From Haemophilus sp. C1 (GTDB lineage Bacteria; Pseudomonadota; Gammaproteobacteria; Enterobacterales; Pasteurellaceae): a stretch of DNA of 40,072 nucleotides. The stretch lies in contig NZ_LDVZ01000019.1 of NCBI RefSeq assembly GCF_001276515.1, forward strand, positions 1 through 40,072, given 5' to 3'. Under the pieces are notes generated by a model. That model was not told the DNA's origin. It saw only the letters and a list, made by a program, of their open reading frames with translations, and made no database searches. The position numbers were made by a program, and so were the translations under genes. Below are positions 1 through 9,154 of the stretch, one piece after another (within the stretch, counting starts at the first letter, position 1; every line of letters begins with the position of its first letter).

Positions 1-54
1 CCCGCGACCCCCTGCGTGACAGGCAGGTATTCTAACCAGCTGAACTACCACTCC
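1..54 (-). tRNA. tRNA-Asp (GTC), 3' part cut off by window edge
   Basis: Read on the minus strand from 54, the acceptor strand GGAGTGG is followed by TA, a D-arm (GTTCAGCTGGTTAGAA) and an anticodon stem-loop CCTGCCTGTCACGCAGG with anticodon GTC. The variable region and the T-stem start (GTCGCGGG) run off the window, so about 23 bases are missing. It lies just downstream of dnaQ in the same orientation, the same arrangement as dnaQ-aspV in E. coli, but has its own promoter. Confidence 0.93.
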
Positions 55-68
55 GCTAAGTGGTGCGT

Positions 69-97
69 ATCATAATGACGAACATAAATCTCGTCAA
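69..97 (-). promoter_or_regulatory. sigma-70 promoter for tRNA-Asp
   Basis: On the minus strand TTGACG (97-92) and TATGAT (74-69) are separated by exactly 17 bases, ending about 15 bases before the tRNA 5' end. The spacing and position fit a strong stable-RNA promoter. Confidence 0.7.
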
Positions 98-141
98 TCT
101 TTTTTTATGAAATTTTACTTACCTGCTTAAATTCCAAACGA

Positions 142-912
142 TTAATGAACATTGTCATTACCAAAGCGTTTATCCCAAAGACAATTATTTCCACTTTTTT
201 TATTAATCATCTTTAATAATTCTAAATGTGCTTGTAGCTCATCGTCAGTGGGTTGAAGTAATTTTAAATTGTGCGCAAAATCCACCGCACTTTTTATTTC
301 TTCCGCCGCTTTTTCTTGCACAACATGGATAACTTCAGACTCAACAGATTCTTCTTCATCGAATAAATTTGTTTGTCCCCCCGTCATCATCAAATAAACA
401 TCCGCCAAGATCTCGGCATCCAGTAACGCACCGTGCAAAGTACGTTTGCTATTATCAATACCTAAACGATCACAAAGTGCATCCAAATTATTACGTTTTC
501 CAGGGTACATTTGGCGTGCCATTTGTAGCGTATCTGTCACCAAACAAATATCGGTTGTTTTCACATTAAGGTTGAGTTTACGAAATTCATAATCCATAAA
601 TCCAACGTCAAAGGGCGCATTGTGAATAAGCAATTCCGCACCATTAATATAATCCAAAAAATCTTGGGCAACCTCTTTGAATTCAGGTTTATCCGCTAAC
701 ATTTCATCAGTAATACCATGAACTTTAATCGCATCAGGATCAACGGGGCGATCTGGTTTAATGTAAATATGGAAATTATTACCTGTGTAACGACGATTTA
801 TTAATTCAACTGCACCAATTTCAATAATGCAGTGTCCTTCATAATGCGCGCCAAGCTGATTCATACCTGTAGTTTCAGTATCTAATACAATTTGGCGATT
901 GGGATTAATCAT
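142..912 (-). CDS. dnaQ: DNA polymerase III epsilon subunit (3'-5' proofreading exonuclease)
   Basis: Proofreading subunit of the replicative polymerase core. The 256-residue protein shows the DEDDh exonuclease signature: D11 and E13 in the LDTETTG motif, HNAPFD with D102, and H160...D165 in HGALLDAE, all metal or catalytic residues of the family. The C-terminal region (about residues 185-256) corresponds to the part that binds the alpha subunit. It is divergent from rnhA with 60 bases between the start codons, an arrangement conserved in enteric bacteria. One uptake signal (284-292) lies in the coding region. Identification is secure. Confidence 0.97.
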   Translation of the reverse strand: MINPNRQIVLDTETTGMNQLGAHYEGHCIIEIGAVELINRRYTGNNFHIYIKPDRPVDPDAIKVHGITDEMLADKPEFKEVAQDFLDYINGAELLIHNAPFDVGFMDYEFRKLNLNVKTTDICLVTDTLQMARQMYPGKRNNLDALCDRLGIDNSKRTLHGALLDAEILADVYLMMTGGQTNLFDEEESVESEVIHVVQEKAAEEIKSAVDFAHNLKLLQPTDDELQAHLELLKMINKKSGNNCLWDKRFGNDNVH

Positions 913-972
913 TTGTTCAACCTATCTCTTTCCATTAAAATACCTGTCATTCTACACAACAACCTTTTTGTT

Positions 973-1437
973 ATGCAAAAACAGATTGAAATTTTTACTG
1001 ATGGATCTTGCTTAGGTAATCCCGGTGCGGGGGGAATTGGCGCCGTATTGCGTTATAAACAGCATGAAAAAATGCTCTCCAAAGGCTATTTCAAAACCAC
1101 CAATAATCGAATGGAATTATGCGCTGTTATTGAAGCATTAAATGCCTTAAAAGAACCTTGCTTGATCACGCTTTATAGTGATAGCCAATATATGAAAAAT
1201 GGCATAACAAAATGGATCTTTAACTGGAAAAAAAATAATTGGAAAGCAAGTTCTGGAAAGCCTGTAAAAAACCAAGATTTATGGATAGCCTTAGATGAAT
1301 CCATCCAACGTCATAAAATTAATTGGCAATGGGTAAAAGGCCACGCAGGACATAGGGAAAATGAAATTTGCGATGAATTAGCTAAAAAAGGGGCAGAAAA
1401 CCCAACACAGGAAGATATTGGGTACATGGAAGAATAA
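973..1437 (+). CDS. rnhA: ribonuclease HI
   Basis: Cleaves the RNA strand of RNA-DNA hybrids. The ATG at 973 gives 154 residues, close to the 155 of the E. coli enzyme. The reading frame is open back to 892, but that extension overlaps the start of dnaQ and has no counterpart in the family. With this start the four catalytic carboxylates fall at the canonical positions D10, E48, D70 and D134, with H124 in the flexible loop (VKGHAGH). Divergent from dnaQ. Confidence 0.96.
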   Translation: MQKQIEIFTDGSCLGNPGAGGIGAVLRYKQHEKMLSKGYFKTTNNRMELCAVIEALNALKEPCLITLYSDSQYMKNGITKWIFNWKKNNWKASSGKPVKNQDLWIALDESIQRHKINWQWVKGHAGHRENEICDELAKKGAENPTQEDIGYMEE

Positions 1438-1541
1438 TATAAAAAGTAACATACCATTCTATTCCCCAATACCTAAAAATATTTACAGGCAATACTCAAA
1501 CCTTAAAAAAGAACAAAAAACAGACAAAAATGTATAGAAAA

Positions 1542-1557
1542 TGTGATCTTGATCAGA
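1542..1557 (+). promoter_or_regulatory. CRP-like site upstream of ompP2
   Basis: TGTGATCTTGATCAGA matches the TGTGA-N6-TCACA consensus at 9 of 10 half-site positions. It sits about 27-42 bases upstream of the -35 hexamer proposed for ompP2. The core TTGATCA also resembles half of an FNR site, so the identity of the regulator is an inference. Confidence 0.5.
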
Positions 1558-1583
1558 TTTCAAGAAAATTAAATTTTAGAGGA

Positions 1584-1611
1584 TTGACATTAAGAAGGGA
1601 ATTTGTAATGA
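1584..1611 (+). promoter_or_regulatory. ompP2 promoter
   Basis: Perfect -35 TTGACA (1584-1589), 16-base spacer and -10-like TAATGA (1606-1611). The predicted transcript has a 5' leader of about 80 bases that contains a 5-base inverted repeat CCGCC/GGCGG (1613-1633) and a ribosome site AAGGAA at about 1684. Confidence 0.55.
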
Positions 1612-1697
1612 TCCGCCACGTCTATTTAGGCGGTTGGGCAATCTTATTTAGGAAAAGTTCAATCATAGGTAGTAAACAACCATAAGGAATACAAATT

Positions 1698-2771
1698 ATG
1701 AAAAAAACACTTGCAGCATTAATCGTTGGTGCATTTGCAGCTTCAGCAGCAAACGCAGCTGTTGTTTATAACAACGAAGGAACTAAAGTAGAATTAGGCG
1801 GTCGTTTAAGCGTTATCGCTGAACAAAACAAAACCACTGTGAAAGGTCAAAAACATCAACACGGTGCATTACGCGATGCAGGTTCACGTTTCCATATTAA
1901 AGCAACTCATAACTTAGGCGATGGCTACTATGCGTTAGGTTATTTCGAAACACGCTTTAGTTCTGGTGCAGAAAAAACTGACGGATTTGGTGATGTAACA
2001 ACTAAATTAGCTTATGTTGGCTTAGGCAAAAAAGAATTAGGTCAAGTTACTTTCGGTCGTCAAAAAACTATCGCTGATGTGATGGTAAGCGCGGAAGATA
2101 AAGAATATGGTCTTATCAAAAAGTCTAACTATGTTCCAAATGAAGGTGCTTCAGCAGCGGCTTATACCTACCAAGGCATTGACGGTTTAACATTAAGCAC
2201 CAGCTATGTATTTGCACAAGAACGTAATGATGAAGATGCAGCTCCTCTAGTTCCAGGTGAAGTAGTCAGTGGTAAAATCCGTAACGGTGTTCAAGTTGGT
2301 GCAAAATATGATGCAAACAACATTGTTGCAGGTATTGCTTATGGCCGTACAAATTATAAATATGACACTGCTAATCCTGCGCTAATCCAACAAGTTAATG
2401 GTGTATTAGCAACTTTAGGTTACCGTTTTGATGATGCTGGTTTATTCGTATCTCTTGATGGCGGTTACGCAAAAATTAAAAATAAATCAAGTGCACACGC
2501 GAAACGTTACTTCGTATCTCCAGGTTTCCAATTTGATTTAGTAAAAGATACCAGCAAAGTATATGGTAACTTCCTATATGAACGTTATTCAGTAGATCAA
2601 GGCACTAAAAAACGTGACGCTGGCGTATTATTTGGTGTAGATTATAAACTTCACAAACAAGTATTAACTTATGTTGAAGGTGCTTATATCAAATCTAAAG
2701 AAACTAACGGCGCAGCCGTTACTGTATCTAAAGATAAAAAAGTGGGCGTAGGTTTACGCGTTTACTTCTAA
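1698..2771 (+). CDS. ompP2: outer membrane porin P2
   Basis: Major trimeric diffusion porin of Haemophilus. The 357-residue precursor has a signal peptide cleaved after ANA (residue 20), mature start AVVYNNEGT, and the alternating amphipathic strands of a 16-stranded barrel ending in the C-terminal aromatic VYF needed for outer-membrane insertion. The first 30 residues, the RFHIKATHN stretch and the GVGLRVYF end match P2 as I know it, while segments around residues 45-55, 140-190 and 215-225 differ, as expected for exposed loops under immune selection. It has its own promoter, a CRP-like site and a strong terminator, so it is monocistronic. Confidence 0.93.
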   Translation: MKKTLAALIVGAFAASAANAAVVYNNEGTKVELGGRLSVIAEQNKTTVKGQKHQHGALRDAGSRFHIKATHNLGDGYYALGYFETRFSSGAEKTDGFGDVTTKLAYVGLGKKELGQVTFGRQKTIADVMVSAEDKEYGLIKKSNYVPNEGASAAAYTYQGIDGLTLSTSYVFAQERNDEDAAPLVPGEVVSGKIRNGVQVGAKYDANNIVAGIAYGRTNYKYDTANPALIQQVNGVLATLGYRFDDAGLFVSLDGGYAKIKNKSSAHAKRYFVSPGFQFDLVKDTSKVYGNFLYERYSVDQGTKKRDAGVLFGVDYKLHKQVLTYVEGAYIKSKETNGAAVTVSKDKKVGVGLRVYF

Positions 2772-2800
2772 TCATTTGTTAGAAATACATTATTAAAAGC

Positions 2801-2828
2801 AAGGCGAATCGAAAGGTTCGCCTTTTTG
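2801..2828 (+). terminator. rho-independent terminator of ompP2
   Basis: AAGGCGAA and TTCGCCTT form an 8-base-pair stem around the loop TCGAAAGG, followed by TTTTTGTTTG, starting about 30 bases after the ompP2 stop. Confidence 0.85.
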
Positions 2829-3064
2829 TTTGTTCTAAAATCAAATAAAACAATCTACAGTCTTTGATATTACAAAGTATGCGACGTTATTTTATAGTTA
2901 TTCATGTCTATTTTTCTCCATATTAAATCCTTCCATTATCTATTCCACAAAATTCAGCTAAAGAAGATTTTGAGAATTATGAGGGAAAGAGATATCAAGT
3001 TAGATAAAGAATGACTTGTATAAAATAAATACTTTGTGGAAGTTGAAAGAATATTTCATCGAAC
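2829..3064. other. gene-free AT-rich stretch between ompP2 and yfeD
   Basis: About 235 bases between two terminators. No reading frame with a ribosome site, no repeat and no recognisable RNA was found on either strand. Short open stretches (for example 2925-3030) have stop codons in all useful frames. It may be a rearrangement junction, because I recall ompP2 being followed by nag genes in strain Rd. Confidence 0.5.
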
Positions 3065-3098
3065 AAAACGGCACAAACCATCAGCTTGTACCGTTTTT
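3065..3098 (-). terminator. terminator of the yfeABCD operon
   Basis: AAAACGG-C-ACAA (3065-3076) can pair with TTGT-A-CCGTTTT (3087-3098), one mismatch, giving an 11-base-pair stem that ends in T-runs on both strands. It begins 14 bases after the yfeD stop codon. Confidence 0.65.
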
Positions 3099-3111
3099 AA
3101 AAGAAGGGAAA

Positions 3112-3927
3112 TTATCTTGTTCTAATCTTGCTATAGGTTAATGCCACAACAAAAAACACAGCTTGTAACAGAATAATACAAGCGCCAGTTGACGCATCAA
3201 AATGATAGCTCAATATTACGCCAATTAGGCTTGATGTAATTGAACTTATAATAGCAATCCATAACATTTTATCAAAAGATTTTGTGAGTGTAAGTGCGGT
3301 AATTCCTGGTGCAATTAACATTGCCACCACCAAAATAACGCCTACCACTTGCATCGTGCTTACAATAGTTAAAGCAAGCAACATTAACAATCCATAATGT
3401 AAAATTTTAGGAGAAAGCCCTGCAACACGAGCATGACTTGGGTCAAAACAATAAAGCAAAAAGTCTTTACGTTTAAAGACAATCATACAAAAAATTATCG
3501 CAGAAATAACCGCACTTTGAATGAGTTCTTGATGACTTACGCCCAATACATTACCAAACAAAATATGCGTTAAATGCTGTTCTGTTTGAATTTTGGTGAA
3601 CATAACAAGACCAATGGCAAACATTCCAGAAAATACAATGCCCATTGCTGTATCTTCTTTTATGCGACTATTTTCTTTTAAATATCCCACACCAAGCGAG
3701 CAAAAAATACCTGAGAAAAATGCTCCAATCGCTAAAGGGATTCCTGCCAAATAAGCGAGTACAATACCAGGTAATACAGCGTGAGAAATCGCATCGCCCA
3801 TTAATGACCAACCTTTCAAGACTAAATAACAAGAAAGTAACGCACAGATAATCGAAACAATCAATGCGGTTAATAAGGCATTTTGCATAAACTCAAATTG
3901 TAGCGGTTCTAAAATCCAATCAAACAT
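3112..3927 (-). CDS. yfeD: manganese/iron ABC importer, permease YfeD
   Basis: Inner-membrane permease of the ABC-3 family (metal-type importers). The 271-residue protein has about eight hydrophobic helices and the family motif SLMGDAISHAVLPGI near residue 40, which contacts the ATPase. It overlaps the end of yfeC by 8 bases, so the two permeases are probably translationally coupled and may form a heterodimer. It resembles Yersinia YfeD/SitD and is the last gene of the operon. Two uptake signals in opposite orientation (3292 and 3509) lie inside. The metal specificity is inferred from the binding protein YfeA. Confidence 0.88.
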   Translation of the reverse strand: MFDWILEPLQFEFMQNALLTALIVSIICALLSCYLVLKGWSLMGDAISHAVLPGIVLAYLAGIPLAIGAFFSGIFCSLGVGYLKENSRIKEDTAMGIVFSGMFAIGLVMFTKIQTEQHLTHILFGNVLGVSHQELIQSAVISAIIFCMIVFKRKDFLLYCFDPSHARVAGLSPKILHYGLLMLLALTIVSTMQVVGVILVVAMLIAPGITALTLTKSFDKMLWIAIISSITSSLIGVILSYHFDASTGACIILLQAVFFVVALTYSKIRTR

Positions 3928-4771
3928 TTTCTACCGCCTTTTTATTACGAGTAAGCAAACCATATTTTGGTGAAAATAAGAAAGCAGCCAAGAATAATAA
4001 TGTTTGCAATGTCACAATCACACCGCCAGTGGCACCGTCTAAATAATAGCTAATATAAACACCAACAAAACTTGTCACCGCCCCTAAAATAATAGCGATG
4101 ATTGACAAGGTTTTGAATTTATCTGTGAGTAAATATGCCGTCGCACCCGGGGTAATCACCATCGCAATGACTAAAATCGCCCCCACAGTTTGTAATGCAG
4201 CTACCACACAAGCACTTAATAATGTGAAAAATAAGATTTTATAAAATAATGGAGAAAGACCGACTGTAATCGCTTGAGTTTCATCGAAAAAAATCAGTAG
4301 TAAATCCTTCCAAAATAATAAAAGCAATACTAAACAAACACCGATGATAATTGCCACTTGGTAAATATCTTCATCAGCAATGCCTAAAATATTGCCTAAA
4401 ATAATGCTTTGCACATTTACTGCAGTTGGATTTAAAGAAATGATCAATAGACCTAATGCAAAGAAAGTACTGAAAATAAACCCGATAACGGCATCTTCTT
4501 TCAGTTTAGAAATGGATTTAATCCAAAGAATGGAAAGTGCGGCTAAAATTCCGGCAAAAAATGCACCAAGGGCATAAGGCAAAGAAAAGGCATAAGCTAT
4601 CGCGACACCAGGGACAACGGAATGAGAAAGTGCATCACCAATCAAAGACCAGCCTTTAAGCATTAAATATGAAGACAAAAAAGCACAAATCCCACCAACT
4701 GCAGTGCTCAAGATCATCGCCTTGAGCATATAATCATAGGAAAAAGGTTCGAGCAATAAATCTAACATCAC
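3920..4771 (-). CDS. yfeC: manganese/iron ABC importer, permease YfeC
   Basis: Second ABC-3 type permease (283 residues, about eight membrane helices). It has the SLIGDALSHSVVPGVA motif near residue 41, clearly homologous to the same region of YfeD, so the pair arose by duplication. It starts directly after the yfeB stop with no gap. Role: with YfeD it forms the membrane channel that receives Mn2+ or Fe2+ from YfeA. A charged tail (residues 270-283) is probably cytoplasmic. Confidence 0.88.
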   Translation of the reverse strand: MMLDLLLEPFSYDYMLKAMILSTAVGGICAFLSSYLMLKGWSLIGDALSHSVVPGVAIAYAFSLPYALGAFFAGILAALSILWIKSISKLKEDAVIGFIFSTFFALGLLIISLNPTAVNVQSIILGNILGIADEDIYQVAIIIGVCLVLLLLFWKDLLLIFFDETQAITVGLSPLFYKILFFTLLSACVVAALQTVGAILVIAMVITPGATAYLLTDKFKTLSIIAIILGAVTSFVGVYISYYLDGATGGVIVTLQTLLFLAAFLFSPKYGLLTRNKKAVENV

Positions 4772-5692
4772 CTATTCCTTCTTATTTTCGACCGCACTTT
4801 TATAAGGACAGTCTTCAAAATGGCAATCCTTTGTTGTTGGTGCAGGTGGATCTTGTTTAGTTTCACCATAGAATACAACGGCTTTTTCATCATCCGTCAA
4901 GACGGTAACAGCACGTTTATCTTCATCGTTATGTAAATCCTCACCCAACAATTTAATATGGCGTAATACCCCACCAAACACAATTTCCAAATTATGTTGG
5001 TTAAAGGTATCTTCCGTTTTCCCTGCGGCAATCACCGTACGATTAATCATCACCACTTGATCACAAAAATCAGGAACAGAACCTAAGTTATGGGTTGAGA
5101 CAAGAATAAGATGACCTTCTTCTCGAAGCTGTTGAAGAAGATCAACAATGGCATTTTCAGTTTTTACATCAACGCCAGTGAAAGGTTCATCCAATAAAAT
5201 AATTGGACTTTGTTGTGCTAATGCGCGGGCTAAAAACACGCGTTTTTTCTGCCCGCCAGATAACTCACCAATTTGACGATGGGAGAGATGCTCAATATTC
5301 ACTCGCTGCATCGCCTCTTGAACTTTTTGTTTATCAATCGCTTTGGGAATACGAAGGAAATTCATATACCCATAACGCCCCATCATCACGATATCATACA
5401 CTGACACAGGAAATTGCCAGTCCACTTCTTCAGATTGTGGAACATAAGCAACCAAATTACGTTTCAGTGCTTGGGAAATTGGCAAATCACAAAGCTTGAT
5501 TTCACCTTGTTGTGGCTTCACAAGCCCCATTATGCTTTTAAATAACGTAGATTTACCACTGCCATTCACACCCACTAATGCACAAATAGTTCCACTGTTT
5601 AATGAGAACGTCATATTGTGAATAGCTGTGTGGCCATTGTTGTAACGAACAGTTACATCATTAACCCAAATTGATGTCGAGAAAGAGTCCAT
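4772..5692 (-). CDS. yfeB: manganese/iron ABC importer, ATPase YfeB
   Basis: ATP-hydrolysing subunit. Walker [10 protein letters not shown] at residues 41-49, Q-loop VPQSEE at 84-89, signature LSGGQ at 144-148, and Walker B IILLDEPF with D168 and E169. The 306-residue protein runs about 50 residues beyond the usual core. Its tail ends with a short Cys/His cluster (C290, H291, C295) that could touch a metal; I do not know whether this is conserved. ATG overlaps the yfeA stop (TAATG), indicating coupled translation. An uptake signal (4791-4799) is in the final codons. Confidence 0.9.
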   Translation of the reverse strand: MDSFSTSIWVNDVTVRYNNGHTAIHNMTFSLNSGTICALVGVNGSGKSTLFKSIMGLVKPQQGEIKLCDLPISQALKRNLVAYVPQSEEVDWQFPVSVYDIVMMGRYGYMNFLRIPKAIDKQKVQEAMQRVNIEHLSHRQIGELSGGQKKRVFLARALAQQSPIILLDEPFTGVDVKTENAIVDLLQQLREEGHLILVSTHNLGSVPDFCDQVVMINRTVIAAGKTEDTFNQHNLEIVFGGVLRHIKLLGEDLHNDEDKRAVTVLTDDEKAVVFYGETKQDPPAPTTKDCHFEDCPYKSAVENKKE

Positions 5693-6573
5693 TATTTTCC
5701 GAATCCTTTAACAATGGTTGATACAGTTACGTTAAGCAAATCAATATAAGTTGGCACAGGGCCTTTTTTCGCAGAAAGAGAGTCAACATACAATACGCCA
5801 CCGTATTTTGCACCACTTTCTTTCGCTACTTGTTGTGCTGGTTTTGCTGAAATTGTACTTTCACTAAACACAACAGGAATATTGTTTTTACGAACTAAAT
5901 CAATCACTTTACGCACTTGTTGTGGTGTGCCTTGTTGTTCAGCATTAATTGGCCATAAATAACCTTCTTTTAAGTTGTAATCTTTCGCCAAATAACTGAA
6001 AGCACCTTCACTTGTCACAAGCCAGCGTTGAGCTTCTGGAATCTGTGCTAATTTTGCACGAAGTGGCTCATCTAGTTGTTTAATTTTTTGAGCATAGTCA
6101 GCAGCATTTTTTTCATACACGGCTGCATTTTGTGGATCGTATTTCACCAATGCATTTTTAATATTTTCAATATAAACTAATGCATTAGATGGCGACATCC
6201 ACGCATGTGGGTTAGGCGCATCTTTATACGGACCTTCATAAATAGACAATGGTTGAATACCTTCAGTCACCACCACTGCTGGTTTGTCTTTAATATTTTG
6301 GAAGAAACGTTCAAACCAACGTTCCAAATTTAAACCATTCCATAAAATTAAATCGGCAGACTGTGCTTTCACAATGTCTTTTGGAGTAGGTTCATATTCA
6401 TGAATTTCAGCACCTGGTTTGGTGATAGATTCTACTGTAGCCGCATTACCCGCCACATTTTGCGCAATATCTTGAATCACGGTAAAAGTGGTTACAACTT
6501 TAAATTTTGCATTAGCCTGCATTGCAAACAAACCAAGTGCAAGTGCGGTCATAATTTTTAATGAATTTCGCAT
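5692..6573 (-). CDS. yfeA: manganese/iron-binding periplasmic protein YfeA
   Basis: Solute-binding protein of the cluster A-I metal importers (TroA/PsaA/SitA type). The signal peptide is cleaved after MQANA (residue 22); there is no lipobox, so it is soluble in the periplasm. Likely ligands are H58 (EIHEYEP), H123 (NPHAWMSP), E189 (TSEGAF) and D264 (YVDSLS). The His2-Glu-Asp set fits Mn2+/Fe2+ carriers, and the His-rich loop of zinc-binding ZnuA is absent, so this is not ZnuA. It is the first gene of yfeABCD, with an AAGGA ribosome site. Known as HI0362 in strain Rd if I recall correctly. An uptake signal lies in the signal-peptide codons. Confidence 0.91.
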   Translation of the reverse strand: MRNSLKIMTALALGLFAMQANAKFKVVTTFTVIQDIAQNVAGNAATVESITKPGAEIHEYEPTPKDIVKAQSADLILWNGLNLERWFERFFQNIKDKPAVVVTEGIQPLSIYEGPYKDAPNPHAWMSPSNALVYIENIKNALVKYDPQNAAVYEKNAADYAQKIKQLDEPLRAKLAQIPEAQRWLVTSEGAFSYLAKDYNLKEGYLWPINAEQQGTPQQVRKVIDLVRKNNIPVVFSESTISAKPAQQVAKESGAKYGGVLYVDSLSAKKGPVPTYIDLLNVTVSTIVKGFGK

Positions 6574-6682
6574 AAGATGTCCTTATAAAAAAGTAATAGA
6601 GGTTGGATGCCTGAATAATCGCTCAACTGCTCAACAATTATTCATCATGGGCAATAATACTATTTTTATTACGCTTTTAAAA

Positions 6683-6697
6683 TGAAAATAATTATCA
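6683..6697 (-). promoter_or_regulatory. Fur box upstream of yfeA
   Basis: TGAAAATAATTATCA matches the 7-1-7 Fur palindrome TGATAAT-N-ATTATCA at 13 of 14 defined positions. It lies about 110 bases upstream of the yfeA start and next to a plausible minus-strand promoter (TTTTAA, 17 bases, TATTAT, ending near 6656). It implies iron repression of the importer. Confidence 0.65.
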
Positions 6698-6776
6698 AAC
6701 ATTAAAATTAGTTTAATCTTTGAAAGCATAACAAAAAGTGAGATAGATTTTCCCTATGTGTTCAACGGTTATTCTA

Positions 6777-7655
6777 TTAGCCTGATACTTTCTTTATTAG
6801 GTCATTTAAGCCTTCTTCATCATAGCCATCTTCATATTGTGCCTCACCTTCAACATCATGAATGGTTCGTCCATTCAATGCCGTACAACCGTATTTTTCT
6901 AATTTATTTTTAGTAAAGCTAGAACGATATGCAGAAGAAGAATTATTGAGACTAATTACACCGATAGTGGAACTTTTACATAGGTGTTTATTAATGAAAA
7001 CGAGATTATAACCTGATTCTCGAATATATCCTGTTTTATTCACTACCGCATCAAAGATTTCATCACGCACTAATTTATTAGTATTTTTAATATAAAGTTT
7101 GTATTTCCCTGCTTGAATATAAGTTGCACTAAGATTGGATAAACGTTTAATGTCTGATTTATTCAAGGAATGTTTAGCAAGTTTAACTAAATCCATAGGA
7201 CTAGAGATATTGCTACTCGATAAACCAGAACTATCATGAAAACGAGTAGAATACATACCAAGTTGATGGGCTTTTTCGTTCATTTTATTAATAAATTGTA
7301 TTCTGCTCATTCCTGCTGCACGAGAAAGTGCGTGGGCAGCATAGTTATCAGAATGGACAAGCATTGCTTTCAATAATTCGTTACAAGAGATAGGAATGTT
7401 TTTAGGTAATTTTGTTCCAGTGCCTTTAATTCGATCCGTATCCTCTTTTGTGATTGCGATTCGACAATTAGGATTTTTATTATTCTCTAAAAATACATTA
7501 GCCGTCATTAATTTCGTTACAGAAGCAATGGGCTGAACGCTATCAGGCGCATGGCTTTCCAACACTCGATTATGCGTAAAATCATACACAACATAAGACT
7601 GTGCCACCGCAAAAGAAGGACACAAAGATAAAATAAATAAAGCTTTCTTAAACAT
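6777..7655 (-). CDS. pbpG: D-alanyl-D-alanine endopeptidase, penicillin-binding protein 7 type
   Basis: Periplasmic peptidoglycan hydrolase of the low-molecular-weight PBP family, probably cutting D-Ala-meso-DAP cross-links. The signal peptide ends after AVA/Q (about residue 18). All three serine-acyltransferase motifs are present: SVTK with nucleophile S45 and K48, SDN at 102-104, and KTG at 207-209. At 292 residues it is the size of E. coli PbpG rather than the longer DacA/DacC carboxypeptidases. It is divergent from rlmN across a 247-base regulatory gap containing a CRP-S palindrome. No terminator was seen. Confidence 0.86.
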   Translation of the reverse strand: MFKKALFILSLCPSFAVAQSYVVYDFTHNRVLESHAPDSVQPIASVTKLMTANVFLENNKNPNCRIAITKEDTDRIKGTGTKLPKNIPISCNELLKAMLVHSDNYAAHALSRAAGMSRIQFINKMNEKAHQLGMYSTRFHDSSGLSSSNISSPMDLVKLAKHSLNKSDIKRLSNLSATYIQAGKYKLYIKNTNKLVRDEIFDAVVNKTGYIRESGYNLVFINKHLCKSSTIGVISLNNSSSAYRSSFTKNKLEKYGCTALNGRTIHDVEGEAQYEDGYDEEGLNDLIKKVSG

Positions 7656-7718
7656 TATTGGTCACCTTAGAAAATAGGCTTACATTTTACCGCACTTTTT
7701 ACTCTGTAATTGGAAATA

Positions 7719-7738
7719 TTTGCGATCTAGATCGCAAA
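7719..7738 (+). promoter_or_regulatory. CRP-S (competence regulatory) site ahead of rlmN-pilF2
   Basis: TTTGCGATCTAGATCGCAAA is a perfect 20-base palindrome. TGCGA-N6-TCGCA is the CRP-S form that needs both CRP and Sxy in Haemophilus, as opposed to canonical TGTGA-N6-TCACA. The centre (7728.5) is about 62 bases upstream of the start that the -10-like GATTAT (7779-7784) would give; TACAAT (7800-7805) is a second possible -10. It is flanked by an inverted pair of uptake signals (7689-7697 and 7740-7748). Confidence 0.85.
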
Positions 7739-7902
7739 AAAGTGCGGTAATATTTTCCATCGTTTTTCAATTCCGCTAGATTATGCGGTGACAAATCTGT
7801 ACAATCGCCGTTCATTTTTTAATTGCGAATTTTTCGTTGTGAGTTTTTGATAAAAAATACCAGCACAACGCTATCGCCACAATGTGTAATAACGAGGCTA
7901 AA

Positions 7903-9054
7903 ATGTCAGAATTATTGTCCGTGCAATCAGATGCACCCGCTAAAAAAATTAATCTAATGGATTTAACGCGCCAACAAATGCGCGAATTTTTTAAAGAACT
8001 CGGCGAAAAACCATTCCGAGCAGATCAGTTAGTAAAATGGATTTATCATTTTGGCGAAGATAACTTCGACAATATGACAAACATTAATAAAAAATTACGA
8101 GAAAAACTCAAAGCGGTTGCAGAAATTAAAGCCCCAGAAGTTGCCGTTGAGCAGCGTTCAGCCGATGGCACGATAAAATGGGCAATGCAAGTGGGTGAAC
8201 AACAAGTTGAAACCGTGTATATTCCCGAAGCAGATCGCGCGACGCTTTGTGTATCTTCCCAAGTTGGCTGTGCCTTAGCTTGTACATTCTGTTCAACTGC
8301 GCAACAAGGATTTAATCGCAATTTAACAGTTTCAGAAATTATCGGCCAAGTTTGGAGAGCCTCTAAAATTATTGGCAACTTTGGGGTGACAGGCATTAGA
8401 CCAATTACAAATGTGGTAATGATGGGAATGGGCGAACCCTTATTAAATGTTGCCAACGTTGTTCCCGCAATGGAAATTATGTTAGATGATTTTGCCTATG
8501 GTTTATCAAAACGCCGTGTCACTTTATCCACTTCTGGCGTTGTACCAGCACTAGATAATTTGAGCAAAATGATCGATGTGGCTTTGGCTATCTCATTACA
8601 TGCCCCAAACGATGAATTACGTGATGAAATTGTGCCAATCAACAAAAAATATAATATCAAAATGTTGATTGACTCGGTAAATCGTTATTTGAGTGTATCA
8701 AATGCGAATCACGGCAAAGTCACGATTGAATATGTCATGCTCGATCATGTGAATGATGGCGTAGAACATGCTCATCAACTTGCAGAAGTATTAAAAAATA
8801 CGCCTTGTAAAATTAATTTAATTCCGTGGAATCCGTTCCCAGAGGCACCTTATGCAAAAAGCTCAAATACACGTATCGATCGTTTCCAAAAAACCTTAAT
8901 GGAATATGGTTTTACCGTGATTATTCGTAAAACGCGTGGAGATGATATTGACGCAGCCTGTGGGCAATTAGCGGGAGATGTTATCGATCGTACTAAACGT
9001 ACGGCAATGAAACGCCAATTTGGACAAAATATTGGGGTAACGGAAGTTAATTAA
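7903..9054 (+). CDS. rlmN: dual-specificity 23S rRNA / tRNA adenine-C2 methyltransferase
   Basis: Radical-SAM enzyme that methylates A2503 of 23S rRNA and A37 of some tRNAs. The ATG at 7903 is chosen over 7882 because GAGG (7894-7897) is well spaced for it; this gives 383 residues. The CxxxCxxC cluster is C123, C127 and C130, and the two mechanistic cysteines correspond to C116 (LCVSSQ) and C353 (AACGQLAG). It is the first gene of a cluster whose order rlmN-pilF-rodZ-ispG-hisS-yfgM is widely conserved in gamma-proteobacteria. The CRP-S site upstream should raise its expression during competence. Confidence 0.95.
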   Translation: MSELLSVQSDAPAKKINLMDLTRQQMREFFKELGEKPFRADQLVKWIYHFGEDNFDNMTNINKKLREKLKAVAEIKAPEVAVEQRSADGTIKWAMQVGEQQVETVYIPEADRATLCVSSQVGCALACTFCSTAQQGFNRNLTVSEIIGQVWRASKIIGNFGVTGIRPITNVVMMGMGEPLLNVANVVPAMEIMLDDFAYGLSKRRVTLSTSGVVPALDNLSKMIDVALAISLHAPNDELRDEIVPINKKYNIKMLIDSVNRYLSVSNANHGKVTIEYVMLDHVNDGVEHAHQLAEVLKNTPCKINLIPWNPFPEAPYAKSSNTRIDRFQKTLMEYGFTVIIRKTRGDDIDAACGQLAGDVIDRTKRTAMKRQFGQNIGVTEVN

Positions 9055-9060
9055 TATTCT

Positions 9061-9091
9061 AGGTATGTGAATTGTTCAAGTTCACATACCT
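9061..9091 (+). terminator. hairpin between rlmN and pilF2
   Basis: AGGTATGTGAA (9061-9071) and TTCACATACCT (9081-9091) form a perfect 11-base-pair stem with a 9-base loop, right after the rlmN stop. The following T-rich stretch is weak (TATGTTTTCAT), so it is more likely a partial terminator or an mRNA 3'-end stabiliser than a full stop. Confidence 0.6.
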
Positions 9092-9154
9092 TATGTTTTC
9101 ATACAAATTAAAGCATATTAAATATTTCTTCCTCCCCTGTTAAAAGGAGAAAAA

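Noticed and set aside
2829..3064. Possible gene remnant after ompP2
   Set aside because: Short open stretches exist but contain stops in every frame and show no recognisable protein.
5692..6573. Zinc-binding protein ZnuA
   Set aside because: The His-rich loop of ZnuA is missing and the ligand set is His2-Glu-Asp, so Mn/Fe type YfeA fits better.
7773..7788. Inverted repeat CCGC-N8-GCGG upstream of rlmN
   Set aside because: Only four base pairs and overlapping the likely promoter; no known regulator matches, and such short repeats are common.
8046..8456. 136-codon minus-strand frame inside rlmN
   Set aside because: It lies entirely within rlmN, with no ribosome site and no family resemblance.
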